Of a stretch of DNA of 64,000 bases, positions 9,416-17,025 are shown in pieces. Position 1 is the stretch's first letter. Every line of letters begins with the position of its first letter. The notes under the pieces are model-generated. The model saw nothing but the letters and a program-made list of their open reading frames with translations, had not been told where the DNA came from and did not search any database. Source of the stretch: CAYLLD01 sp964425135. Lineage in GTDB: Bacteria; Pseudomonadota; Alphaproteobacteria; Rhodobacterales; Rhodobacteraceae. The position numbers and the translations under genes were made by a program. The stretch covers positions 7,797 to 71,796 of the forward strand of contig CAYRKW010000008.1 in the NCBI GenBank assembly GCA_964425135.1, written 5' to 3'.

Positions 9416-10159
9416 ATGCGTAGGAAGGTTGCTGCTGGTAACTGGAAGATGAACGGAACACGCGCAGCGCTCGATCAGGCCAAAGCTCTGATTGCGCAGA
9501 CGCAAGGCGCAGGATGCGATATGATCCTGTGTCCACCTGCAACGCTTCTGTCGGAAATGTCACAGCTTGCCAAAGACACACATCTTTCAGTCGGCGCGCA
9601 AGACTGCCACGCGAGCGAAAGTGGCGCGCACACCGGCGATATCTCCGCGCAGATGATCGCTGATCTTGGCGCCTCCTATATCATTGTCGGCCATTCCGAG
9701 CGCCGCGCCGATCATAGCGAAAGCGATGCGGATATTGCCGCCAAAACGACCGCCGTCTGGCAGGCAGGTCTGACGGCGATTGTGTGTGTGGGTGAGACAT
9801 TGGACGAACGCGACGCAGGCAAGGCCTTATCGGTCGTGGCCAGCCAGATCGACGGCTCTCTACCAACCGGCGCAACCGCGCAAAATACCATCATCGCCTA
9901 TGAGCCTGTCTGGGCCATCGGCACAGGCCGTGTGCCCAGCAACGACGACATCGCGCAAGTCCATGACGCCATCCGCGCGCAACTGTCCGAACGCCTTGGC
10001 CCGGACATCGCCAATGCCGTGCGCGTCCTCTACGGCGGCTCGGTCAAGGGCAGCAACGCGAATGAGATTTTTGCCATTTCCAACGTCGATGGCGGTCTCG
10101 TCGGCGGCGCCTCCCTCAAAGCAGATGATTTTGCGCCCATCGTGCAAGCGGCCTCATAA
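9416..10159 (+). CDS. tpiA: triosephosphate isomerase
   Basis: Interconverts dihydroxyacetone phosphate and glyceraldehyde 3-phosphate in central carbon metabolism. All catalytic elements are visible in the 247 residues: NWKMNG with the substrate-binding Asn and Lys near residue 8, the electrophilic His in VGHSERR near 92, the catalytic Glu in AYEPVWAIGTG near 162 and the phosphate-binding YGGSVKG and GGLVGGASL loops. A good ribosome site (GAAAGGA) precedes the ATG. Its TAA overlaps the surE ATG as TAATG, so tpiA and surE are probably co-translated. Confidence 0.97.
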   Translation: MRRKVAAGNWKMNGTRAALDQAKALIAQTQGAGCDMILCPPATLLSEMSQLAKDTHLSVGAQDCHASESGAHTGDISAQMIADLGASYIIVGHSERRADHSESDADIAAKTTAVWQAGLTAIVCVGETLDERDAGKALSVVASQIDGSLPTGATAQNTIIAYEPVWAIGTGRVPSNDDIAQVHDAIRAQLSERLGPDIANAVRVLYGGSVKGSNANEIFAISNVDGGLVGGASLKADDFAPIVQAAS

Positions 10160-10941
10160 TGCGCATCCTGATCACCAATGACGACGGCATCCACGCACCC
10201 GGTCTCGTGTCCGCCGAGAAAATCGCCCAAGACCTCGCCGGTCCCGATGGCGAGATCTGGGTGGTTGCCCCAATGGCGGAAATGTCAGGCGTGGCCCATT
10301 GCATTTCCTACACCAAGCCCGTGCGTTCCGAAAAGCTGGGCGAGCGCCGTTTCTCGGTCGATGGCACGCCCGCAGATTGTGTGCTGGTCGCGCTTGGCGC
10401 GCTGATGAAAGACACGCCCCCCGATCTAGTGCTCTCCGGCGTGAACAAAGGCAATAATTCGGGCGAGAACACGCTCTATTCCGGCACCGTTGGCGCGGTG
10501 ATCGAAGCCGCGCTGCAAGGCGTGCGCGCCGTGGCACTCTCGCAGTACTTCGGGCCGGAAAACACATCACTCGACAATCAGTTCGAAGCCTCCGAAGCGC
10601 ATTCCGCCAAGGTCATCGAAACACTGCTCAGCGACGGCGCATGGGGCGGCGCGCCCTATTCGCTCTTTTACAATATCAACATCCCCCCCACACCAGCGAA
10701 AGGCGTCAAAGGCACGCAAGTCACAACCCAAGGCCGCAGGCCCGACACGAATTTCAGCGCAACACCCTATGACGCGCCGAACCGGCGTAGGTATTATTGG
10801 ATCCACGGGCAGAACCAGCACACTCCATCGGCCCAAGGCACGGATGTTGCGGCAAATCTGGACGGCTATATCTCGGTGACCCCCTGCACTGCCGACATGA
10901 CAGCACATCACACCCACGCTAAACTGGCCAATCTCTTTTGA
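10159..10941 (+). CDS. surE: 5'/3'-nucleotidase SurE
   Basis: Metal-dependent nucleoside monophosphatase linked to stationary-phase survival. The 260 residues begin with the family signature MRILITNDDGIHAPG, which carries the metal-binding Asp pair. They continue with VDGTPADCV, the GVNKGNNSGEN loop and the SGTVGAVIEA helix. The start overlaps the tpiA stop. It is followed at 55 bases by pcm and then by an nlpD-like gene. surE-pcm-nlpD is a widespread arrangement in Proteobacteria and supports all three calls. Confidence 0.96.
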   Translation: MRILITNDDGIHAPGLVSAEKIAQDLAGPDGEIWVVAPMAEMSGVAHCISYTKPVRSEKLGERRFSVDGTPADCVLVALGALMKDTPPDLVLSGVNKGNNSGENTLYSGTVGAVIEAALQGVRAVALSQYFGPENTSLDNQFEASEAHSAKVIETLLSDGAWGGAPYSLFYNINIPPTPAKGVKGTQVTTQGRRPDTNFSATPYDAPNRRRYYWIHGQNQHTPSAQGTDVAANLDGYISVTPCTADMTAHHTHAKLANLF

Positions 10942-10996
10942 CACGCGCGCCCGTGCGCCGCATAACCTGAACCACCATGCAAGAAGTTGACACAAA

Positions 10997-11623
10997 ATGA
11001 CCCCCGCAGAACGCCAGATGCGGTTTGTGTTCACGCTGCGTGCGGCAGGGGTGAAGGATCAAGACACGCTCAAAGCGCTTGAGGCGGTCCCGCGCGATGT
11101 GTTTTTGGGCGCGACCTTCAAGCATAAAGCCTATGAAGACACCGCGCTGCCCATCGAGTGTGGCCAGACGATTTCCTCACCTTCCGTAGTCGGTCTGATG
11201 ACCCAGGCGCTCGATTTGACCCCGCGCGCCAAGGTGCTGGAGATCGGCACAGGTTCAGGCTATCAGGCGGCGATCCTGTCGTGTCTGTCGCGCCGCGTCT
11301 ACACGCTAGAGCGGCATAAGGAACTGGCCAATCTCGCCAAAGAGCGGCTTGCCCATCTGAACATGTCCAACGTGATGGTGATCTGCGATGACGGCACCAA
11401 AGGGCTGGCCCAGCAAGCGCCCTTCGACCGGATTATCGTGACCGCCGCTGCCGAGGACGTGCCCGCCCCGCTCATCGGTCAGCTGCGCGAGGGCGGCGTG
11501 TTGGTGATGCCCGTGGGGCCGAAAGACCAGACCCAAACCCTCATAAAAGTGATTAAGTCTGATACGGGGTTGGAGTATATAGAACTCAATAAAGTGCGCT
11601 TTGTCCCTTTGGTCTCGACCTGA
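10997..11623 (+). CDS. pcm: protein-L-isoaspartate O-methyltransferase
   Basis: Repairs isoaspartyl residues in aged proteins by S-adenosylmethionine-dependent methylation. The 208 residues show the family-specific GQTISSPSVV segment near 56, the SAM-binding motif EIGTGSGYQAAIL near 82, and VICDDGTKGL and RIIVTAAAEDVP further on. A seven-codon reading frame just upstream (ATG at 10978) ends in a TGA that overlaps this ATG. It could be a coupling leader or chance. It lies between surE and nlpD, as in many Proteobacteria. Confidence 0.95.
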   Translation: MTPAERQMRFVFTLRAAGVKDQDTLKALEAVPRDVFLGATFKHKAYEDTALPIECGQTISSPSVVGLMTQALDLTPRAKVLEIGTGSGYQAAILSCLSRRVYTLERHKELANLAKERLAHLNMSNVMVICDDGTKGLAQQAPFDRIIVTAAAEDVPAPLIGQLREGGVLVMPVGPKDQTQTLIKVIKSDTGLEYIELNKVRFVPLVST

Positions 11624-11711
11624 TTTCATGGTATAAAGCGTCAAAACGCGAGACAATCGCAGCAGATAATCGGGCAAACCCGAACATGAGACGAGCAAGG
11701 TAGAGGGCATT

Positions 11712-12842
11712 ATGGCAGGCGCAAACCATCCAAAACGCAAGGTAACGCTGGCCTTGGCAGTCGCAACCATAGGGCTTGCGGGCTGCGATCCAGCTGGATT
11801 TCTGGCCAACAACCGCGTGCCCGAAACAGTGGCGCAAGTGGAACCGGCCGCTGATGCGAGTGGCGTGATCACTTACGAAAATTTCCGCGTGATCGTCGCG
11901 CGCGATGGCGATACGATCCAGTCGCTCGCCTCCCGTGTCTCGCTCGATGATGTGGTGCTGGCCCGCTATAACGGATTGCCAACCAACTACCTCTTGCGCC
12001 CCGGCGAACGGCTTGCGCTGCCCGATAGCGCTCAGGTCGCTGCTGTAAACGATGGCTGGACGCCGGAGGTTGTGACAGGCGTGCTCGACGATCTGCCCGA
12101 TGATGCGCAAGCCTCCGCATCGCTTGGCGATGCGCCTGGAACGCAGCTGACACGCCATAAGGTTGAACGCGGGGAGACTGCCTTTTCGATTGCGCGGCTT
12201 TATGGAGTGTCCGTGACCGCGCTATCATCCTGGAACGGGCTCAATGGCGATCTGGAAGTGACGCCTGGGCGCAGCCTGATCATCCCGCCAAATGAGGCGC
12301 GCACACGTGTGATAACGGATGAGACCGAAACGTCAGCGCTAAACGATCCGGGCGAGACGACAGCCGTGCCGCCGCCACCAAGTTCCGAGCAGCCATTGCC
12401 CGAAGATGTTGCAGCTCCAACCCCGATCCCCGATGGCCCTGATTTGGGCGAACCGGAAACAGACACGCGCATCGTCTCTACCGGTAAATTCCACCCGCCT
12501 GTCAGCGGAACAGTGGTCAAGCCCTATTCCAAAGAGCCGGGTCGAAACAAAAACGAGGGCCTGGATTACGAGACCGCCGCTAATGCGTCGGTGAAATCCG
12601 CCGCCGCCGGCGAAGTCGCCCTCGTCTCCCGCTCGCTGGGAGGTCTTGGCACCATCGTCCTTGTGCGCCACCGTGACGACATCATGACGGTCTATGGCCG
12701 CGTGAAGGATGTGACGGTGCAAAAGGGCGATAAAGTCAGCAAGGGCCAAACCATCGGCAAAGTCGCCGACGCCTCGCCGCCGATTTTCCATTTTGAAGTA
12801 CGGCGCGGCACGCAAAGTATTGATCCGGCGCCGTTTTTGTAA
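11712..12842 (+). CDS. nlpD: NlpD-like lipoprotein with two LysM domains and a degenerate LytM domain
   Basis: Predicted outer-membrane lipoprotein; the signal peptide ends in the lipobox LAGC near residue 25. Two LysM repeats follow (about 55-100 and 145-193), then a Pro/Glu-rich linker and an M23/LytM domain (about 275-372). In that domain the zinc ligands are missing: the usual HxxxD reads NEGLD, and the usual HxH before FEVR reads IFHFEVR, with Ile at the first His. E. coli NlpD is degenerate in the same way and activates amidases rather than cutting wall itself. A non-enzymatic activator role in cell separation is therefore the best inference. Confidence 0.88.
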   Translation: MAGANHPKRKVTLALAVATIGLAGCDPAGFLANNRVPETVAQVEPAADASGVITYENFRVIVARDGDTIQSLASRVSLDDVVLARYNGLPTNYLLRPGERLALPDSAQVAAVNDGWTPEVVTGVLDDLPDDAQASASLGDAPGTQLTRHKVERGETAFSIARLYGVSVTALSSWNGLNGDLEVTPGRSLIIPPNEARTRVITDETETSALNDPGETTAVPPPPSSEQPLPEDVAAPTPIPDGPDLGEPETDTRIVSTGKFHPPVSGTVVKPYSKEPGRNKNEGLDYETAANASVKSAAAGEVALVSRSLGGLGTIVLVRHRDDIMTVYGRVKDVTVQKGDKVSKGQTIGKVADASPPIFHFEVRRGTQSIDPAPFL

Positions 12843-12857
12843 GCTCAGCTAATCGGA

Positions 12858-12911
12858 GCGGCCCTTGCGGGCCGCACGAGATATCGTTTGGCGCTGGCGC
12901 CAAACCGTTTT
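12858..12911. terminator. paired hairpins between convergent genes
   Basis: Two perfect hairpins lie between the NlpD-like gene and the DUF815 gene. The first has arms GCGGCCC and GGGCCGC (12858-12864 and 12869-12875) with a TTGC loop. The second has arms GTTTGGCGC and GCGCCAAAC (12886-12894 and 12897-12905) followed by CGTTTT. A plus-strand intrinsic terminator for the nlpD transcript is likely, though the U run is short. A bidirectional role is possible. Confidence 0.6.
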
Positions 12912-12934
12912 GAGTATTTACAGGAAAGATGAAG
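12911..12934 (+). repeat. short AT-rich motif resembling a Rhodobacterales dispersed repeat
   Basis: TGAGTATTT followed by ACAGGAAAGATGAAG, just after the terminator hairpins. A similar string in the opposite orientation lies at 34814-34835, and a related GGGATATTT...AACCAAAGAA string occurs twice at 59084-59260. I recall motifs of this form (GC-rich block, TATTT, then purine-rich AAAGA) as abundant intergenic repeats in Rhodobacteraceae. The function is unknown. Confidence 0.45.
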
Positions 12935-12948
12935 GCGTTCGGGTCGTG

Positions 12949-13776
12949 CTATCGCAAAGCGATCCCGCGTCGTCCAGCCAGATCGGTGACATATTGCCAC
13001 GCCACGCGACCTGAACGCGCGCCGCGGGTTTGTTGCCACTCGATCGCTTCGGCACGCAGATCGTCGTCCGAGATCTCTAACCCGAACCGATCGCAATAGC
13101 CGCGTATCATCGCCAGATATTGGTCCTGATCGCAAGGATGAAAGCCCAGCCAGAGGCCGAACCGATCCGAGAGCGAGACTTTTTCCTCAACCGCTTCGCC
13201 GCCATGAATGGCTGTGGAGCGCTCGTTCTCGATCATATCGCGCGGCATCAGGTGACGGCGGTTTGAGGTGGCGTAGAGGACGACGTTTTCGGGCCGACCG
13301 GCCACCCCGCCATCAAGCACCGCTTTGAGCGATTTGTAATGCGCATCCTCTTGCTCAAACGACAGATCATCGCAAAACAGCAAAAACCGCCCCGTCGCGC
13401 CGCGCAAGAGCGTCATTAGCGACCCCAGAGAGGCCAGATCCTCGCGCAATATCTCGATCAGCGTGACGCCTTTAACCGCTGCATGCGCCGCTTTGACCAG
13501 CGAAGATTTCCCCATGCCCCGCGCGCCCCACAAAAGCGCGTTGTTGGCCGGCAGCCCTTTGGCGAACTGCTGCGTGTTCTCCAAAAGGATATCACGCGCG
13601 CGATTTATGCCGACCAGAAGTTCGATATCGACGCGATTGACGTGCGCTACCGGATCAAGCCTGTCAGGCCCCGTTTGCCAAATGAACGCATCGGCTGATG
13701 TCAGATCCGGCAGCGTCGCGCGCGGCGGGGCGAGGCGCTCCAGTGCATCGGCAATCCGCTCCAGCGGATCGCTCAC
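12949..13776 (-). CDS. DUF815-family P-loop ATPase
   Basis: Predicted AAA-type ATP-binding protein of the DUF815 family, 275 residues. The Walker A loop GARGMGKSS is at residues 84-92, and a hydrophobic strand ending in FCDDLSF near 134-140 serves as Walker B. TSNRRHLMPRD near 190 resembles sensor 1. No DNA-binding or protease domain is visible. Its start overlaps the tatC stop by four bases, so it is translationally coupled to the Tat genes. The biochemical role of this family is not established to my knowledge; linkage to Tat genes could be historical. Confidence 0.87.
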   Translation of the reverse strand: MSDPLERIADALERLAPPRATLPDLTSADAFIWQTGPDRLDPVAHVNRVDIELLVGINRARDILLENTQQFAKGLPANNALLWGARGMGKSSLVKAAHAAVKGVTLIEILREDLASLGSLMTLLRGATGRFLLFCDDLSFEQEDAHYKSLKAVLDGGVAGRPENVVLYATSNRRHLMPRDMIENERSTAIHGGEAVEEKVSLSDRFGLWLGFHPCDQDQYLAMIRGYCDRFGLEISDDDLRAEAIEWQQTRGARSGRVAWQYVTDLAGRRGIALR

Positions 13777-14615
13777 GCCTGATCGCCTTCCTCATCCAAA
13801 AGGCCCATTTCGCGCAAGTCCTCATTCCGCCTTTTCTCGACCGCGCGCACCAGGTGGATTGATATTTCATAAAGGCCGTAGACGACGACAAAGAGGATCA
13901 CTTGGGTGATTACATCGGGGGGCGTGACGACTGCGGCGAGCACCAGAATGCCGACGACGGCATATTTGCGCACATCCTTAAGTCCTTCCGATGAGACCAG
14001 CCCCGCCTTGCCCATAAGCGTCAGCAACACCGGCAATTGGAAACACAAACCAAAAGCGATGATAAATTTCATTGTCAGCGACAGATACTCCGCCGCTGAT
14101 CCCTGAAACGCAATCGCCGCCATATCCGCATCCACCGCACCCTCTTCGGGGATTGCGCCTTGCTGGAAGCCGAGGAAGAAGTCGAATGCGAGCGGTGTCA
14201 CGACGTAAAACGCAAAGGCCGCGCCGATGAAAAACAGCACCGGAGAGGCAACCAGAAACGGCAGAAACGCGTTCTTTTCCGTCTTATAAAGCCCCGGCGC
14301 GACAAAGCGCCAAAGCTGGTGGCCGATGATGGGAAAGGCCAGCATGAACCCGCCAAGTAGCGAGATGCGGATCGCGACCATGAAGCCTTCTTGCAGCTTC
14401 AAAAAGATCAATTCGCAATCCTGCCCGCCTTCTGCCAGCGCCGAGCAGAGCGGTTGGGTCAGGAAATTGTAGATCGGGTTCCAGACCGTAAAGCAGATGA
14501 TCATCGCGATGATAAACGCGATGGCACAGCGGATCAGACGCGTGCGCAATTCGGTCAGATGTTCAATGAGCGGCGCGGAGCTGTCTTCGATATCGTCTGT
14601 ATGGGTGCTGGTCAT
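13773..14615 (-). CDS. tatC: Sec-independent translocase subunit TatC
   Basis: Multi-spanning core of the twin-arginine translocase that recognises folded-protein signal peptides. The 280 residues start with the conserved cytoplasmic signal-binding segment EHLTELRTRLIR near 18 and contain six predicted membrane helices, with the typical RFVAPGLYKTEK loop near 107. A longer than usual periplasmic insert (EEGAVDADMAAIAFQ near 157) and a polar C-terminal tail account for the length. It follows tatB by nine bases and overlaps the DUF815 gene. The order is tatA-tatB-tatC. Confidence 0.96.
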   Translation of the reverse strand: MTSTHTDDIEDSSAPLIEHLTELRTRLIRCAIAFIIAMIICFTVWNPIYNFLTQPLCSALAEGGQDCELIFLKLQEGFMVAIRISLLGGFMLAFPIIGHQLWRFVAPGLYKTEKNAFLPFLVASPVLFFIGAAFAFYVVTPLAFDFFLGFQQGAIPEEGAVDADMAAIAFQGSAAEYLSLTMKFIIAFGLCFQLPVLLTLMGKAGLVSSEGLKDVRKYAVVGILVLAAVVTPPDVITQVILFVVVYGLYEISIHLVRAVEKRRNEDLREMGLLDEEGDQA

Positions 14616-14624
14616 GACACTCGC

Positions 14625-15176
14625 CTAGCGCGCGCTTTTTGGCGCAGCTTTTGTCTTGGATGCTGCCTTGGGTTTGGCCTTGGTGGCAGGTTTGGCCTGC
14701 GTTTTAGCAGCCGCCTTCGCCTTCGCCACTTTCGGCTTAACCGCACTGGCAGCCTTTGACTTTGAGGTTGTCTTCGTCGCGGTCTTCGCCTTCGTCGCTG
14801 TCTTTTTCGCCACCTTCGCCGGAGGTTCCGCCACCTTGGTCACATTGTCCTGAACACCGCGCGCCGTCGCTTTGGCTGCATCACTGGCGATGCTCTCGCT
14901 CTCTTTGGCCCAGTTTTTCGCGTAATTCTTGGTCGATGTCTGAATATCGTTCAGACCGATTTTGCTGTTCATGTCATTGAGCGAGGAGGCCGCGTCTTTC
15001 AAACCGCTTTCATCCGCCGCCTCTTCCATGGAGCGTTGAAACTCCCGCGCCATACCGCGTGCCTTGCCAACAAATTGGCCAACCGTGCGAAACATACCAG
15101 GCAAATCCTTGGGACCAACGACGATTAACGCCACAATCCCAATGACCATCAGCTCCAGCCAGCCAATGTCAAACAT
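14625..15176 (-). CDS. tatB: Sec-independent translocase subunit TatB
   Basis: Forms the TatBC receptor for twin-arginine substrates. The N-terminus has the short TatB membrane helix with its polar Glu (FDIGWLELMVIGIVALIVVG), then the hinge PKDLPG and an amphipathic helix (about 28-60). The rest of the 183 residues, from about 105, is a low-complexity tail made almost entirely of Ala, Lys and Thr. Such a tail is variable within TatB and was probably expanded by slippage. It sits 35 bases after tatA and 9 bases before tatC. Confidence 0.94.
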   Translation of the reverse strand: MFDIGWLELMVIGIVALIVVGPKDLPGMFRTVGQFVGKARGMAREFQRSMEEAADESGLKDAASSLNDMNSKIGLNDIQTSTKNYAKNWAKESESIASDAAKATARGVQDNVTKVAEPPAKVAKKTATKAKTATKTTSKSKAASAVKPKVAKAKAAAKTQAKPATKAKPKAASKTKAAPKSAR

Positions 15177-15211
15177 AACTCAAACGCTCCCGCGACCGAT
15201 ACCGCCGATGA

Positions 15212-15424
15212 TCAGGCGGTTTTGTCTTTATCGGGTGTGACGTCGATCGCTTCTTCGTTGGTGGCGTTTTCCAGCTCTTCCTTGCCTTCCTGAACGCCGC
15301 GCTTGAAACTGGTGATGCCTTTGCCAACTTCACCCATCAGCGATGAGATCTTGCCACGACCAAACAGAACCAAGACAACAACCGCAATAAGCAGAATGCC
15401 CGGAAGTCCGATATTATTAAGCAT
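15212..15424 (-). CDS. tatA: Sec-independent translocase subunit TatA
   Basis: Small pore-forming subunit of the Tat pathway, 70 residues. One membrane helix (LPGILLIAVVVLVLFG) is followed by the FGRGKISSLMGEVGKGI hinge and amphipathic helix, and an acidic tail. I use the ATG at 15424 rather than an earlier in-frame start because GGGAG lies about ten bases before it and the resulting N-terminus MLNNIGLPG fits the family. It is the first gene of tatABC-DUF815. Confidence 0.94.
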   Translation of the reverse strand: MLNNIGLPGILLIAVVVLVLFGRGKISSLMGEVGKGITSFKRGVQEGKEELENATNEEAIDVTPDKDKTA

Positions 15425-15563
15425 TTGATGCTCTCCCAATCAGCCGATCTGCGAATGGTGCAAAGCGGCGTTGTTTCGATTTTCAAATATTCATGTATTG
15501 CCTGCGCGGCTCAACATCAAACCCCAAAGCGATATTAATGATGATTTTGTTGTGATTTTCAGG

Positions 15564-15594
15564 AAAAAAACCGCGAGTCGCGAACGACCCGCGG
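15564..15594 (-). terminator. strong intrinsic terminator on the minus strand
   Basis: On the minus strand a ten-pair stem (one A-C mismatch) closes a TTCG tetraloop at 15571-15594 and is followed directly by seven T residues (A run at 15564-15570 on the plus strand). No annotated gene ends just before it: the nearest minus-strand CDS upstream stops at 16041. It therefore either ends a long untranslated tail or a separate small RNA. Confidence 0.72.
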
Positions 15595-15680
15595 CTGTTG
15601 AGCCGATTGCTGGACGTCGAAACCGTAGGGCGGCCCCGACATTCTCATCACGTTACACTGGCCCCGGCAACGTGATTTAG
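15564..15680 (-). ncRNA. candidate small RNA ending at the intrinsic terminator
   Basis: Upstream of the terminator on the minus strand is a second hairpin with perfect 8-bp arms ATCACGTT and AACGTGAT (15647-15654 and 15669-15676). Two stems followed by a U tract in a CDS-free stretch is the layout of a trans-acting sRNA. I could not match it to tmRNA, 6S, SRP RNA or RNase P RNA. The 5' end given is arbitrary and the call rests on structure alone. Confidence 0.35.
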
Positions 15681-16040
15681 GGCACCAAACAAAACCGGCC
15701 CAAACCCCTCGCACGCAAAATAAGCACCCCCCGTTACAGCCAGAAACTCAGCCCATTCCAAGCGCGGAAATACCGATACCAAAACCCCCTCTTGGATCGG
15801 TGATCTGCTCTTATTGGCCAAATTCCTGAGGCCCGTGCTGTCTTAACCATGGTGTAATCCCCGTGTAACTCATGTGTGTGAACGTTTTTCATGAACGCTG
15901 TTCGTGTTGAGATACCTACGGCACCGAAACAGATTCGACATACCCAAGATTGGCTAAATTTACCCATCAATCAGGTGAAAATGATCACTGTTCAGAAGAT
16001 TTGGCGCCGATTGAGCACGTCTGATACACCAAACAGCGTT
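15681..16040. other. intergenic stretch with no supported gene
   Basis: About 360 bases without a convincing CDS on either strand. A 38-codon minus-strand frame (ATG at 15850) has no ribosome site. A direct repeat GTGTAA occurs at 15852-15857 and 15863-15868. It may contain the promoter for the candidate small RNA. Confidence 0.5.
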
Positions 16041-16862
16041 CTAGAATTTCGAATTGTCGTTCTTGCGGTCAGATGGCTCAAGCACAGGCGCACCAACCAC
16101 CCAACGCTCGCAGATCAACTCATCCTTCATCCGAAAGATCTCGAACATCGCAAATTCCTGCTCGTTGACGATGCCCGAGGACATGAAGAAAATCATATTC
16201 CCCTCACCGATGATCATATACGCTTTGCGCTTCCCGTTCCATATCTTCGCCTCAATCGACGAACGCCGAAACTTGATCATTTCTTCGATGCCATCGTTTT
16301 TGAGCGGTGAATGCTGAACAAAGTCCTTATCAAAAAACGCAAGCTGATCGTCGGATATCTCATCCTCCAGAACCACGTCCAAATATCGTGCAAACTGGCG
16401 CAGATTCGATTGTGTGAGCGCATGATCTTCAATCTCTGTCGGCCCGCACACCATCGAGCCACCAGACATCGCGTTTTGAATCGTCTCCGAATTATCCCAA
16501 TGCTCGACAATCTTCCCACCCGCAAAGCGGAACACATCCATGACGGCCTGCGCCTTGCCGTCCATATGAACCACATTATGCACCACCACATATTCATGGT
16601 CTTCGATACTGCGGATAATTTCGATGCGCACATCCGAATACATCGCCGCATCAACCATTGCGATCAGTGCATCGCGCCCCGATGCGATCCCCAAATTGTG
16701 TTGTATTAACTCTGGATGGACATGCTGCTCAATTGCATCCAGTTTCCCCGTCTCGATAGCTTTTAGCACCGAAATCGCGGCCACGCGCTTGGATACGCCT
16801 GACGAGATAATCGGCAATTCCATCAAACCGAGCCGCGATAACGCGCTCCGTTTCTTCGTCAT
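16041..16862 (-). CDS. tandem NTF2/SnoaL-like protein
   Basis: 273-residue protein made of two cone-shaped NTF2-like domains. The first (about 25-125) has KLDAIEQHVHPELIQHN and ends with FAGGKIVEHWDN. The second (about 140-265) has a matching FFDKDFVQHSP and ends FRMKDELICERW. SnoaL-like domains are often polyketide cyclases, dehydratases or small-ligand binders; the fold alone does not tell which. There is no signal peptide. It follows the ABC ATPase gene by 163 bases on the same strand, and its upstream ribosome site is weak, so the start is less certain. Confidence 0.72.
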   Translation of the reverse strand: MTKKRSALSRLGLMELPIISSGVSKRVAAISVLKAIETGKLDAIEQHVHPELIQHNLGIASGRDALIAMVDAAMYSDVRIEIIRSIEDHEYVVVHNVVHMDGKAQAVMDVFRFAGGKIVEHWDNSETIQNAMSGGSMVCGPTEIEDHALTQSNLRQFARYLDVVLEDEISDDQLAFFDKDFVQHSPLKNDGIEEMIKFRRSSIEAKIWNGKRKAYMIIGEGNMIFFMSSGIVNEQEFAMFEIFRMKDELICERWVVGAPVLEPSDRKNDNSKF

Positions 16863-17025
16863 TTTTGTCTGTCGTTCCCCGTAGTTCTTAACGAACCGAG
16901 CCCACCGTCACTTGATACCAAATCACATTGAATGAAAAGAGAATAAGTTAACGGTTGGCGGAAAAACGCTGACTTATCAATGCATTTCGCTAACCACAAA
17001 ACCAATATGTACTATTTTGAAACAG

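Noticed and set aside
15734..15850. 38-codon minus-strand frame in the intergenic region
   Set aside because: No ribosome site, no recognisable composition, and it overlaps the possible promoter zone of the candidate small RNA.
15880..15903. GAAC/GTTC motifs resembling an alphaproteobacterial SOS box
   Set aside because: The spacing is nine bases between the direct copies, not the seven required for GTTC-N7-GTTC, and no SOS-type gene is adjacent.
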